From Vespula vulgaris (lineage: Eukaryota; Arthropoda; Insecta; Hymenoptera; Vespidae), in NCBI RefSeq assembly GCF_905475345.1, contig NC_066587.1, positions 5,787,070-5,851,069 of the forward strand: a stretch of 64,000 bases of DNA, read 5' to 3'. Within the stretch, counting starts at the first letter, position 1. Every line of letters begins with the position of its first letter. Below, in pieces: positions 33,721 through 48,386 of the stretch. A model generated the notes under the pieces. The model was not told the origin of the DNA. It saw nothing but the letters and a program-made list of their open reading frames with translations, and searched no databases. The translations under genes and the position numbers were made by a program.

Positions 33721-35786
33721 TAAAAAAGAATTTCTTTTATCGATTCATAATAAATATGATGACGATAGGATTTTAATGGAAAAATATAATTATTGTGAGA
33801 ATAAAATGAATGATTTCGTTATGGCCAATTATATTTTGTGTTAAATACAACAGAGCATCTTCTTCGAACAATGCAGCATTGAAGTGCATCATGCATACTG
33901 AGTCGTAACAATTAAGACGTTTCTAATGAACCAACTAATGTACGAAAGATCACAGATTACGTCATTTCCAATTTTTAGAACGTATTGAATAACAAATATC
34001 ATATAGACATCATTTTTATATACTTGAATTACCGATAAATTCTTGTATCGACAGAATCGATGTACAGCAAAAAAAAATATAATCATATATGTAGAAATAT
34101 AAATATACTCCTGTGTTTCGAAACTTTTCATAGAACTGCAATAAATAGTATCAAGACAATTTGAAATCTTTGACCAGTCAAATAAATCGATTTCATTCAT
34201 TCAAAACAAACGAAACTATTACGTATTCCATATTCTTTTTCGATAAGAAGAGTTTTCGTGACATAGATAATAGATTCTTAAACAACCATATACTTTTTTA
34301 TTAGAAAAAGTTAACTTATCAAAATAATATAAAGTATCTTTTACTACAGTAAGTTTTTGTATTTTTACATTATTACTATTAAAAATAATCTAACAACAAT
34401 ACAAACGAAAAGATAATTTAAAAAAAAAGCATACTAAGACAATATTTTTATACATATGCGAAGTTTTTACGTAAGATAAAAATTAATAAATATAATGTTA
34501 TATAATAAAAGATAACGAGTGTTATTGCAAATAACCTTTGTCTACAATTCTTTTACGTTGTACAGTATACATCATTAGTCTTTTACTTGAAAATGCATGG
34601 TATTTTGTTTTAACATTTTTAAATTTATCCGATTCATCGAGATGACATCACGCTTCTCAATGGCTTTCAAATAAATTTTTATTCTATTTTCAGGTGTGAT
34701 TTGGAATAGTAATTTTGGATTTACGAAATCAACATATCAAGGACAAAATCAGAAGAACGATGCGCACGATTCCTTCTCGAGAACACTATTGATCTTTAAC
34801 GTGCATAGATATATGCAAGTCTAGATTCTATTAGATATATCACCATTGTATAACGATTGGTATATATTATTTCTAACTCTTCGTATCCCGATAAAAGATC
34901 ATTCAGAGAGATAGCATAGAAAGAAATTTACAATTCGGATCTTTCCCCTTTATCGAATATCACATTCTCATTCATATGAAAAAAAAAGAAAGAAAAAAAA
35001 AATAAGAAAGGGAAGAAAAGAAAAAATCTATTCTCACAATAATAGAATCGTTAAAAATGAAAATAATATAAAGAAATAATCCCACGATATATCCCTAATG
35101 TAGCATCAGTCTTATTCTTATTCCCATTACACGTAAGCGCAGATTAGAAATCGTGTAAATTCACCCTTATTGTTAGAAAAAAAATGGCGCACCCGAAGAT
35201 CGTTCGTACGTTTTCGTGTTCCAAAAGGATACCTACCGAAAACGAGCGAAAGCATTTCTCTTACACCGATATGCGCGCGCACTCAACTGTTCGGGAAAAG
35301 TCGTGGGAACTCGGTGGTGGTCGGCCGAGGAAACGTGCACGACGATTGGTCGTTCGCTTCACGATATTAAACGGGCGGCGAGGCACAGTACGTTGTAGAC
35401 CGACAACCCCTACGCGTGTGTAGCGATGCTTCGTCGTGACTGATCATCGACTTTTCGTTCTCTCTTTCTCTCTCTTTTTCTATATCTATCTTTCTCCCCT
35501 TCTCCTTTGTTCCTCTCTCTCTCTTCTCTCTCTCTTTCTCTCTCTTTCTTTCTCTCGTCTCTCTCTTTCTCCATTTTAATCTTTTTTCGACCTTCTCCCA
35601 CTTCCTACAAGCTACGTTACTTCTCAGTCTGTTTCTTCGTCGACGAGAATCGTCATTGACGAAGAGTGACGCGTCGTTGTTTCCCCTCGTCGTGTAAGAC
35701 AATATTAAGGACGCGTATAAGACAAAATAAACGAAAGGTTAACCCTACACGTTCGGGAAAAGTAAGGTTCACGAGGAAAAAGAAAA
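33721..35786. other. Intergenic region and LPCAT 5' region
   Basis: AT-rich up to about 35100, then a GC-richer zone (35165-35786) with a CT tract at 35457-35575, immediately before the LPCAT start codon. The GC-rich zone probably holds the LPCAT promoter and 5' untranslated region. Small open frames in it have no family resemblance. AIRIM and LPCAT are divergently oriented with 3.6 kb between their start codons. Confidence 0.45.
35457..35575. repeat. (CT)n microsatellite near LPCAT start
   Basis: CT-rich tract interrupted by TTTC, TATC and CCTT. Its position suggests it is in the LPCAT promoter or 5' untranslated region. GA/CT tracts in insect promoters can bind GAGA-type factors; that role here is inference. 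Confidence 0.75.
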
Positions 35787-36209
35787 ATGGAGGAAATTAA
35801 CGGAAGGGTAGGGAAGAAGCACGAAGAGGTGGATGCTGCAACCCTCAGCGCCGATCTCCTCAATCCTTTCGTTCATCGCCTCGAACTCGACACGACCTAC
35901 GATAAACTCAAGGTCAGTATTTCTCTCTCTCTTTCTCTATTTCTCTTTCTCTCTCTCTTTCTCTGTCATGAGCCCTTCTATGAACATACTCCTTCCGCAC
36001 GCGGAAACCCTCCCTTGGGATCGATGCTCGCGCGTCTGTCCGGTGCCGGGCGAGTCATGAGGGGTGAGCTTAAGAAACAAGTCTTAACCTCTTTTCTTCG
36101 AAATTTTATATTGTGTATATCTTCGTAAATAATTATCGGCAAGTTAAATAATTATGTTTTTTAATGTATGGATTTTCGTCTTTGTAGTTAATTTTTGAAT
36201 TCTAGCTTG

Positions 36210-36255
<46 letters not shown>

Positions 36256-39245
36256 ATATGTATATGTACATATACATGTATATATACATATACATATACA
36301 TATATATATATATATGCAATTACTAAATAGGATTATATCTCGATACCAATTATAGACCCTAGTCGAATTCTATATTCTAACCAATTCTTTCGCAAGAGGA
36401 CGAAATAATATTCACCTTGGTAAGGAGGACACCAACTGTTCGTTATTGGAGTGACTCATGATCGATCCTAAAACATAATTTTATATATGCAGCGACGCTG
36501 TCAGTCGTCACTTTCACCTAAAGCTTGTCGAACTAAGGATACTTGAAAGATCGTCATCATGCCAACTTTTCTCGTTGTAATACTTCAGCATTAATATCAA
36601 CATTCTTAACTGTATGCCAGCGGCTATATAGAAAGAAGTAGAGCGCTCATGACATTCAACGATTTAATATGTAGGTTGTACGTTGAAGAAAGGAAAGAGA
36701 AAAGAAAATTATAATTTTAATGAGAAAAAAAAAGATAAATAGATATCTTTTGACGTAATGACCTAATTATATTATCCGATCTAATTCCGATGTTCTTTTA
36801 TGATTCTAAAATTGACTGAGAATCAACAAAAGAGCGACATATAGATGAATTAATTTCCTCTTTTCAAATCGCCGCTTTCACTCGTACAAACCTTGCACCT
36901 TGTCGATCGTAGAAAGTCTTCCAAACATTATAATTTCCGTACAGTACGCAGTTGTCTTTATACAGTACAAGTCATATTTTACTAGTCATTTTACAGTATA
37001 AATACATTTTGTTTGCACTTAAAAATTTTTATCTTTTCGGTTGCATATTAACATAACATAGTCTTTAAAAGAAATGTCTATTCTAAGATATATTAAAAAG
37101 GATTATTCACGATTGATTAATATACTTTATAATAATAATAATAATAATAATAATAGTAATAAATAAAAAACCTTGAAAAAAAATGCCTTCTTTATGATCA
37201 ATACATACAATAACAACGATTACCACGTTTGAGTTATTATTTCTGGTTATCAGAAACTATTTTTCGAAAATACTAATGGAAAAAATATCTTGTTTTAAAA
37301 CAAAAATGCAATAATAAGTATAATTTTATGTTTACAAAAGATAATGTTCGTGTGCACGTAAAGAGAAAAAAATAATATATAATGCGTTGGTCATTATTAT
37401 ATCTGCTCGACAGGACGGAAGTAGACCTTTTAAAAGGTCAACACAGCTGTTTGTAAGTCGATAACCACTACAGTGTTATTATATAACAATAAATTGCGTT
37501 TTTATCCAGAGGGAAACAAATAAAAGAAGTGGGACCAAAAAAAGGACAACAAATTGTCACGATTAATTTCTATGGCTAAAAGGAAAGGTGAACCGAAATG
37601 AATTAAAATTTTAATAGTTAACGATTTTGTTTTATCAATGTATCATAGAACAAATCATTATAATTCATTTTATGATGAAATTGATTTATTGTGATAAAAT
37701 CCTGACGGATTATGTACGTACACAATTCAATGTGAAGTCTTTTACTATAGTAACATTTATCAATAATGAACTTCATATTTTATTATAATTTTTCTAAAAT
37801 TCGAGAAGTCAAAAAATGATTAAAATGAGAGAAGAGCAATGACAAAAGTATCGACGAGTAATATCGGTATTTGAAACCTCGGAACATCTAACCCGTTTGA
37901 AGAAAGAAATCTCTTTACAATTACGTGTGCGCGCGCACACGATGAAAAGAAAGACGGAGAGAAAAAGAGATAGACGGAGAAAGTTGTGGTACATGTCATA
38001 TTGTCGTACGTAATGCGGACCTTGTCTTTACAGTTACATTCGCGGATATTTTTCTTTTTCACATAAAAATTAGTGCGTGACGGATTGACGCGTGTGATAA
38101 GTCTAAGCGAATATTGTCTCTACCATTGTAGATTGTATTAGCTGTATACATGCTTATCTGTATAACGGAATAATGAGGAAATGAACGATTTGTAAACATC
38201 TTGTTAATGATTAGTTAATTGATAATAATAAGCTTATCATTAAATTTTTATCAATAATTTTATTTAATTTATTTTATTTATGCTAATGTATACTAATTTA
38301 ACGATTTATTTAACTTCCTCATATGACTACTCTTCTGACAAGTATCTATAACTACATTTATATTATTTTCAATAGTCAGTTTTATCTGATTACATTAACG
38401 TAAACATTATGAAAAATATAATTGCATTTAAATAAATATGTAATATTGTTGCTGTCAAACGAATATTAATATTCTGTTAAGAATTCAAATTCTTACTTTT
38501 CTTGTTCTTTTCGAAAAATTTTTCTCACGATTTTTCTCATTGACAAATGTTCCATATAAAATATATATTTCTATTTCTATCATATTTAAATGTGCAATAG
38601 AAAGGATGGCAAGAGGAAAATGAAACGTCTCTAGCAAAACGTTATTAAGCGTAATGCATTTCCCAACTAGAAAATTAGAATTTCAAACCGCTTCGCGCCG
38701 GATGATACTTCTCGATTCTATGTCGCTAATCAGTGAAAGCGATTTTCGATACGAGTCTTGGATATAAAGCGAGCGAAAGTCGATCAACGCAGAATAATTA
38801 TTATTCATTAGGAATGTTGGCAAATTGAGGTGAACTACTAAATGAAATTTATAATATATTTTTATAATATTCCGGTACATGTTGAGTACATGTATATATA
38901 TACATTCACACGACATTACGATCAAATAAATTAATATTAAAAATATAGATATTTATTTTATACAAAAAAGAATCCACTTCATTAATCTACAAGCCATTCC
39001 ATTTTATAATGTTTCTATCCGTTTTTTCATATTTCAAAAAAATATATTTATGCAGTTAAGAATATAAAATTTATTAAAGTAAATGCTAATGAGGATACAC
39101 ATGTAAAATTTCATGGATGTTTCGAGCGTTTAAAAAGAGGCTCAAACATCGTTGGCAACCGGAGAGAAAAGTAGGTCATGTCAAATAAAGTTCGATATAA
39201 AGAAAAGAATATTATTCTTTACTAAACTCCTGCGAAACTCACACA

Positions 39246-39276
<31 letters not shown>

Positions 39277-40386
39277 TTACCTACTTATATATATATGTGT
39301 GTGTAAATTTTGTCCTTCTATATAAAATAAACTATGTTCAAACATCGATTATATTACTCGTACAGTAATTTATCCTAATGGCGGTTTGAAATTTCGAAAT
39401 ATTATAGTCACAAAGAAAAAGCTGCTATAAATGAATCGGAAAGTTAAACTCGTAAAGCAGGAAAAGCTATAAAGACAGACCGTCGACGCCTTTCATCTTT
39501 ATTCTTCAACACTTCCCGGCTCTCACTGCAAACATCCAGACATGCAATATAAACCTTATGTAGCGCATGATCTTTTTTTTTCATCGCTGACAACGTTTCA
39601 AAAATATGCGATAAAATGAAGCCTTTGTCCGCTTGAAATACACGAAATATACAGACGATAATATCAAAAACTATTTAAAAATAAATAAGAGATAAAACTC
39701 TACGTTCATTTAATTATTATTTCTTAATCGTAAGATTATTTATTTCTATAAAAATGATACTGGTATAGTAATCAGTAATAAATAGTAATAAGAAGATTAA
39801 CATGTATTTATAATGTAATTATATATACACTCGTTATACAGTACGGTTCTTATTTACATAACACGAGGATGCATCTAATGAATTTAATTAAGATCAAACG
39901 AAATACGTTTATTGAAATAGAATTATTGAGAATAGGATGCACGAAGTAATCAAAATTTAGTTCTTTCTTTCGTCGTTTCCTAGGATAAAAGAGAAAAAAA
40001 GAAAAGAAGAAAAAGTTAACGTTTCCCACTTCTTTGACTAACTTTGCCTTGCCAGATGTGGGTCACAAAATACGAGAGTCTACTTCGACGAAATGTATTC
40101 CGTGTGAAAAGCAAAGAAGAAAAGATAAAAAGAACGAATGACAGAATTGTTGAGCCTTTGCTTACGTCATTCTCGCCCTTTGCCTACTTATTCTTACAAG
40201 ATATTCTTATTATATGTAATATAAACTTCGATATCCTTCAACGAAATCATAAAAAGACTCGTAAAAAACAAGATTTCGATGTTACTAAATAATATGTATA
40301 ATATCTATAATTAACTAAGGCTATATTTTTTCTTTTCATTTTTATATAAAATTCTTGTTTTAAATATTATCTATATATACTCTGTC

Positions 40387-40466
<80 letters not shown>

Positions 40467-43400
40467 CCCCTCAATATAATAAATTACTTATAATGATACT
40501 ACTTCCGAAAAATTTTATAATATCAACTCCTTATGTCAGAAATAGTTTGTTCATCTTTCTGGAACACCTTGACACAATTCTTGGTCATGATCACAGCATG
40601 CGTGAGGTTGATCTTGAGACTCGACATTCAAGCAAATTACGACAAAGGTATTTTGTTCGCATTACATAGGTCGAATGAAAAAGAATGACCTCTATCATAA
40701 TTAGAATTTTTCTGTTCTTTCTTGTTATGTTTATATGACATAATAGGAAGAGTAACAACATGCTTTATGAGTCCTTGAATAAGTAGGTAAATGACATTGA
40801 AAGACTCGTTAAAAATCTCCATCAGAAAACTCGACTGCACCATACTTTGAATGCTAATGTTACCAACCTCATTGTCATGTAGGTGGTTAACGCAATTTCG
40901 TAATATTATTGAATCATCGTTCACAAATATTTTTATATCTTTTGAACATTCGATTTCAGATCAATTTCCTTTTTTGTTATCGATAATAAATTTGAGAGCA
41001 ATTACGATAAACTTACTAAAAAACGATAGTTCTCAATTTGACAAATTTAATCAGATGTAAGATATAAACATTTTATTTATTTCATATTGAATAAAAACAG
41101 AAAAGAAAAGAAAATCTGTCAAACTTGTACTTTTAATAAATGATAGCTATGATATTTGATTACAATCTGATCAAATAAAATGGTAAAATTCTTTACCATA
41201 AATTATAGCTTGCTAGAATTCGAACGAAAGTCATCGCTATGAGTGATGCGTGTTCTAGAACGAGATTATCTACTTCAGGTATATACCTACTTTCTTCGAA
41301 TACTTTCAACGTTCTAAAATATCTGTCCGAACTTGAATAAAGTCCAGCTACTTGAAGAAATTATAATCACGACAATATGTTTTTCAAAGAAATTATCTTT
41401 AATAAAGAATTTACAAGAAGAAAGAAGACGAACGGAGGAGAAGAAGAAGAAGAAGAAAAGAAGAAGATATCATTAAAATTTTAAATAAGGAAAAAGTTCT
41501 AACATAGATTCTAAAGACTTCGGCACAGTTTCTTAGGAATTACCGTTAGAATTTTTTTTATCTGATGATTCATACATTTTGGATATCGAGATCCATGTGG
41601 TCCACGTGATCAAAGTCGAAACCTTAAATAATAATAGATTTTAAATTTGAAAACTCGTATTAAAACACGGAAGTACTACTTAAAAGAATGACCTTGGTTC
41701 ATACGATGATCCAGAAAGAAACGTACTACTTTCTCGTATAAATTTTTCGTGCCACAATTTTCGTGACACAAAAAGAAGCTGAGGAAGCGACTGAAGAATA
41801 AAGACATTGGCGAATGCAACCTTGTACCGTTGAATCCACGAAAACATCCTCGGTGCAACAAAAATAATCTTTCGGCCGTAACCTCGATCTTGAAAGATCG
41901 AGTGAGAGAAGTACATGTGAAACGATAACTTGCGGCGCAAGCTAGGCTAACGGAACGATCAAACGGTACTCGTTCTCTTTCTTTGACTCTCTCCATCTCT
42001 TTCGCTTTTTCTTCATCTTCTTCTTCTTCTTTTTCTTCTGTACTGATCTTCTCATTCCAACAGATGGTAAAACATTCTATTTGCAAGATACAACATTTAT
42101 TTTTTCTCTGAGAAAAGAAAAGAAATTGATTAGATCGACAAAAGGAAAGTCGATCAAAGACAGAGTCACAAGGAACTATTTTATTTACTTGATTAAATTA
42201 ATGATATAATCTATATACCAATATATGACTTCCATCTGACGTGTGAACATTTCGTATTACAGACGGCATTCCTGACGGTAGCTCTGTTACCACTAAGGCT
42301 AGCTGCGATTACTGCTTTAGTAATAATGGCCTGGCTTTTAGCCTGTTTGGGTCTCTATGGACTTTCTGAGGAAGATTTACGTCAAGCGCCTCTTAAAGGA
42401 TGGAGACGGTAAGTCGTGACAAAATTAAAAAGTTCTATTTTTTTCTCAAATGGACTTTCCTAAATATAATTACCACGCAGGATCAGTATCTCAGTATGTT
42501 TTATTCATGCATAAACGACGAGTAGATACTCATAGAATTGCCATAGATAGAAATATTGATAATATTAAACTTTCCAAATGAATGTTGGAAAATGTATATA
42601 TATAAATAATTCAGTTTTGTTCGTATAACTTGAGAGAGTTCTTTGTTGCGTCGACAGAAAAAATTATTTAATTCTCGGAAGGTATAGCAATAGTGCTAGG
42701 TTCGAGTTTTCGCGAATAAAAGTCCATTTGTGGCCGTGTTCTGTGTCTGAAACATTGTCCAAGCATTAATGAGTAAATATTCATATATAATCGTGCCATG
42801 ATCGTTCCGAACATTTAGATACGATTGAAATCCGTGGATGTGTCGATCAGTTTAAAGTCATACACGGATAAATTCAGTCATATTTATAAAATTATGTTTG
42901 TGCTCTGTGACCGTATCCCTCCGTGGAAACCGGGAAACAAGAGAAATATCGGAGGCTATTAAATGTAACCGGAGATTATCCGGGCCACGGTTGATGATAG
43001 AAACGGTACGGATGATGTATAAACTGTTATATACAAAATGATAGTAACCAATTCGAGTCCAGTGAACAGCCGGGATCGGTATGACCACGGCACGATTGTA
43101 TATAAATGGACCTTTATATATCCTCCCTCTTGGCTGGCCCTGCACGGCATATAACCACTTGCTTCTTCCATGTTAACTCTTTCGTTATCAATGATGATTG
43201 TAATCATCCGTCATCGCACGCTCGCTATATCCATCGTGTGCCTTTAGTGATTCGTTAAAATTTCGCAAACACTTGCAATTTTGATTATATTAATTCCATG
43301 AAATTTGAATTTTGAAACCAATTATTTACTTATCGCGACAAAGTATCAAATGCCATACTCTGTCAGCGATAAAGTATACGTTTGTTCTGCGATAAAGTGC

Positions 43401-46400
43401 ACACTCGTCTTCTGACTACTCGTATAGCGACAGCGTACTTAGTCGCTGATGATGATGCCATAGTGAAAGGGCTAACATGACAGTAGTCGATAATAGCGAA
43501 AAATTAGTCTAACTAAATTGCCTAACATAATAATTTTATGATTAATCTTTACATTACGATTAAAACCCCGCAAAATTCACGATCAATGTTTTGATGCATT
43601 CAACTATGTATTTAGTCGTATCTACATTAATATAAAGTAACAGCTGAGTAAATTGTATTTTTATAAAACGTCACTTCGTCATAAAAGATTACCTAACAAC
43701 ATAATGATAATAACATAAATGCAGTAAGTAACTTCAAATAGTATGCTAAAGGGTTAAATTAAATTCGATGTTTATTTATGAAACTGTTACTATGACGAAA
43801 AGAAATTATCAGAATTAATTAAGTTATCTATAAATATTGATAATATAATCTTTAGAAATGTTTCAAGATATAGTAGATGAAATTTGAAAAAAAAATTACA
43901 TAACGGATATAAAAATTAAAAAATGATTATAACTAAGCATATATCGAATTAGAATATATAATTGATCTTTATTATATTCAAATAATAAAAGTGTTATTTC
44001 AATATCTTTAACATTCTAAATAGATCGTTGATGCATCAGCAAAACATTTGTGAGAGTAGAGAGAAATTTCTGCTATGATAGATATCATTCTTACATCAAT
44101 TTTTCATTATATCTCACAAATCGTTAACTATATAAAACACCAATTGAGATCACATGCTCAATTTAACACACAATTGATGTTTGTAGTTACTAATAAATTA
44201 CATTTTATATTTAATTATCTAAATGATTACTAAATCTGTAAAATTGATATAAGATTTAAATAAACTTGCATGAAATGTACAAATCGGGTATCGCACAATA
44301 ATATACAAATAACAATTCGAGATACTGATTTTCTATCTCATATCGAACAGCTTTCACCTTCGTACACCTGCTATGACCCCACGTTCTATAAATGACATCG
44401 AAAGTACACGCTCGAGACATCTGTTAAATTTTCAATGCGAGCTATTACATGAAAATAGGAAAGACGAACGGTCTTTCCTGTAAAAACTCAATTCTTTTAA
44501 TCAAAAAAAAAAATCTTCAATTAAAGTGCTAATAATACCTATACTCGTTCATTTAATTGATTTCGTTTGATTTCAATTTAATCGTCAATTTTCAACGAAA
44601 AAATTAAAAATGAAGGATCAGTTCATATTATAAAAATCCTTGACCTTCTTATCATTCGCACTCTCTATATAAATTTTCTATGAGAGTATATGTTGCCGGT
44701 GGTAATGAATTCCGACGGGAACTTCTAAAATAATAAAAAAATCTATACCGTCTAGAGGCTTCAACAGAAACACGTAAGTTCAGGTTCAAGGTAATTTCGA
44801 AGTGATGGATAATACTAATAATTGTGATATTGTCATCGTTCGTTATAGATATGAAAGGTAATAATCGACAAATATTAGATTGTTAAATTCAAATGTGTTA
44901 TAATTCTAATTATCGAATTTCTTAACATGTTACTTGACATGATGGAAACCAGAAGTTTTTCAAAAATTACGGATTAATTAAATTTAATTAAAACAGTATA
45001 CATTGATGCAACGAAATAGAAAATGCTTAGCTCAAAAGAGCAACGTTCGCATGTGAATTTACCAATATTATATAGAAACGAAAGTAGGTACTTAGTTGCA
45101 TTCTGTTTGCCTCCCTTTCTCTTTCATCGAAAGTCGTTAAAAAGACTCGAGTATGCTTCTCTAACATCGAAAGAAATTATCATCACATATATGAAACGTG
45201 TGACGAAACAGAGACATGCGCATCGTGATCTGCTGGATGATGCGAGCATTATTCGTCTGTGGCGGATTTCATCAGCTGAAGGTGAAAGGTCAAAAAGCGG
45301 AAACAAAGGATGCCCCGGTGCTAGCCCTTGCACCACACTCGAGCTTCTTCGATGCACTTCCGGTCGTTTACCTTGGTGGACCGAGCATAGTCGCCAAAGG
45401 AGAGACGGGCCGCATTCCATTCTTCGGAAGTAGGTCACAATTCTCATAATCCCATCGTTTTTTTCTTTTTCCTTTTTATTCGCCAATCGTGAAAACGATG
45501 TTGACCGTACATTGACTGAGTATTCTTTCGAAGCATTTTGTGCAACACATGAAACGATCATCCAACAATCATTTCCCGTAAATAAATAAAGGAAATAAAT
45601 CGTTTTGTGTGAACGATTTTTCCAACTTTCTAATCTTAATTTTAAATTACAAATAAATAAATATTAAAACTCATAGAATATAAGGAGAAGAGAGTACATC
45701 TATTTACATTTATTCTAAAAAGAAATATATAATGTTTAGATAAGTATAAATATAATGTTAAATAGTCAAATAGTCTTTCCTCTATATATAAATATATGCA
45801 CGCGTGTACATACGTATGGTGGATGGGATTATATATCTGGGAACATACGCGTATTCTAACTAACAATACAATTAATGTAACTATTAACAGTTTCGTTGTA
45901 TTATGCCATAGGTGTAAGATAGATAATATTATGGAATGAGATAACATTAAGTACGCGCACTAGCTTATGGACTGACAAAATGTCTTAAATTTATACTAGC
46001 CAGTGGGATTTTGGTTATATCTGTTTCTTATAAACTACTGGCTTTATCTTTCCTCTTACTTTCCTGTTTCACGTTGCCACATTGAAAGAAAAAGAGTAAC
46101 GTCATTAAGATCTTCCTGTCTAGGAAGATCACTGAACTCATCGTCCTCTACAAATTACTTCGTCTTCTTTTTCAACGTACTTTTTTTTCTTATCTTATTA
46201 ATAATACATATTAACTTGCTAAAAATGATCGAGAAAGAGATACGAATTTAACTTCAGGAACGAGAATGATCCTCGATGATCAGCTTTGCCGTGTTAAATT
46301 GAAATAAGTATAGCATTGTGTGGATTAAAACCTGCAGCAAAATAGTTCCCTGGTTGTGCTTTCTGGGACGACTGACATACCAGGCAGGAGGGATGAGAAT

Positions 46401-48334
46401 CGTCGTACGCGGCAAACAAGCTTCAAGAGCAGAGGCACCGATTCTGGTAGTCGCACCACATTCAACATTCATCGACGGTGGTATCGTCTACGTAACTGGA
46501 TTTCCCTCAATCATCGTAAGACGAGAATCAGGATTGAATCCGTTTACCGGAAGTATGTGAATGCTGAATATATTTCCCAATTCTTCAAAAACAACAAACA
46601 AGTGATCGATGAAAAACAAGTTTTTCTAACTATTAAAAAAAAAACAAAACAAAAGAATAATCCATATATAATTTAATTATTATACTTTCTATTTTCGAAC
46701 TTTTACTAAGATTGCAATCCAAAAACGTTCGTCGATATGCATCCCATTCGCCATATAGTATAAAAGAAAAAGTTACGATTTCAAATATTTCATTTTTCTA
46801 ATAATTTAGATCACATTCGCGTTAATTACGTATTTACGTACATGCAGACGTGAACTCATACATCTTCGTTAAACTGTCTGAAAGTAATTGCGTTCGAATA
46901 ATCGAGCGAAACTAGGATGATATATGATCATAGTTTCTTACAATCATAGCAAATCCGTTTCATTCGAGTTCTTTGATTTAACATATTCTTCCTTCGCGTA
47001 CAGAGCTCATCAATTACACACAACCGGTCTATGTATGGAGAGAGGATCCTAATTCGCGGCAGAAGACGATAAAGGAAATAATCGAACGTGCTACTTCAAA
47101 GGAAGATTGGCCACAGGTAATTTTGATTTATTATAGATAAGTTATTAAATATAGATGTAAATGACTCCATGAAAAGATGTTAAATTATTTTGTTGTTAGG
47201 TAATGATTTTCCCAGAGGGTACCTGCACAAATCGTTCGTGTCTGATAACTTTTAAGTCAGGTGCTTTCTATCCAGGCGTACCTGTGCAACCAGTATGTAT
47301 AAGGTATCCTAATAAACTAGATACAGTCACATGGACATGGGAAGGTCCTGGAGCGTAAGTACAACATTAACAAATTTACGATGAAAAATATTCGATATTG
47401 GTACGAGTATATTTTATCGATGAAAAGTATTGTTTGCATATTCTCAGAAACTGACAACTTAATTCTATTCGAATCGTGACTTTAACCAATTGATTCCAGT
47501 TTAAAATTACTATGGCTCACATTGACCCAACTAAATAGCAGTTGCGAAATTGAATTCCTTCCTGTCTACAAGCCAAGCGAAGCAGAGAAAACAGACCCCA
47601 AACTTTATGCAAATAACGTTCGCCGTGTTATGGCAGAGTAAGTAACACCTGTGCTATTAAATTATAATTTATAAATTGATATTCGTATGTCAAAAATGTG
47701 TTATCTTGCGATATTATTTTTGAGCAATCTTTCCTTGGGTTTCAGGGCACTAAAAATCCCTGTATCAGATTATACTTATGATGATTGTCGAATTATCAGC
47801 AAAGCTCATCAATTACATATACCTCATGCATCCACCATAATAGAAGCTCACAAACTTCGAAATAAACTTGGGTTAGTTCTTCGATATTAATCGTAATATC
47901 ATACGATACTTATATCTCTAATTGGCAAACACTTTTACAAAGTATACGTCGCTTGTTTGTAGTTTGGCAGCATCGAAAACCGAAGAAGAGCTTTTAGAAA
48001 AAAAAGTAGAAAAATTCGGAGAAGAGGTGAATTTGCAAGAATTTGCACGAATTCTTAGACTCGATGAAAAAGAACCGACTACTCAGCAACTCTTTCGAAT
48101 TCATGACCGAGTATGTTCATTATAAAAAAATAAGTTGATCCTACTGTTTCAGTTTTATTTTCTTCACAATGACGTATATTCGCTACGTGTAAACTCATTT
48201 TTAGAATGGCAAGGGCACGATAGATCTTGAAGAGTATATATTCACGATACTGGCAACGACAAATGCTAATTGTGAATTGGATATGGTTGAAATCGCGTTA
48301 GACGTAAGTATATATTAAATACATGCATATACAT

Positions 48335-48386
<52 letters not shown>

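Noticed and set aside
33889..34200. 103-codon minus-strand frame
   Set aside because: AT-rich composition, no domain, no neighbouring exons in phase.
41676..42086. 136-codon minus-strand frame in LPCAT intron 1
   Set aside because: Starts in a CTT/GAA repeat and has no family resemblance; lies antisense in a long intron.
42858..43145. GC-richer block in LPCAT intron 2 with a 95-codon reverse frame
   Set aside because: Possible repeat or conserved element, but no inverted ends, no splice sites and no similarity could be seen.
45023..45433. 136-codon plus-strand frame overlapping LPCAT exon 3a
   Set aside because: It is an out-of-frame shadow of the acyltransferase exon; the HX4D frame is the one with family similarity.
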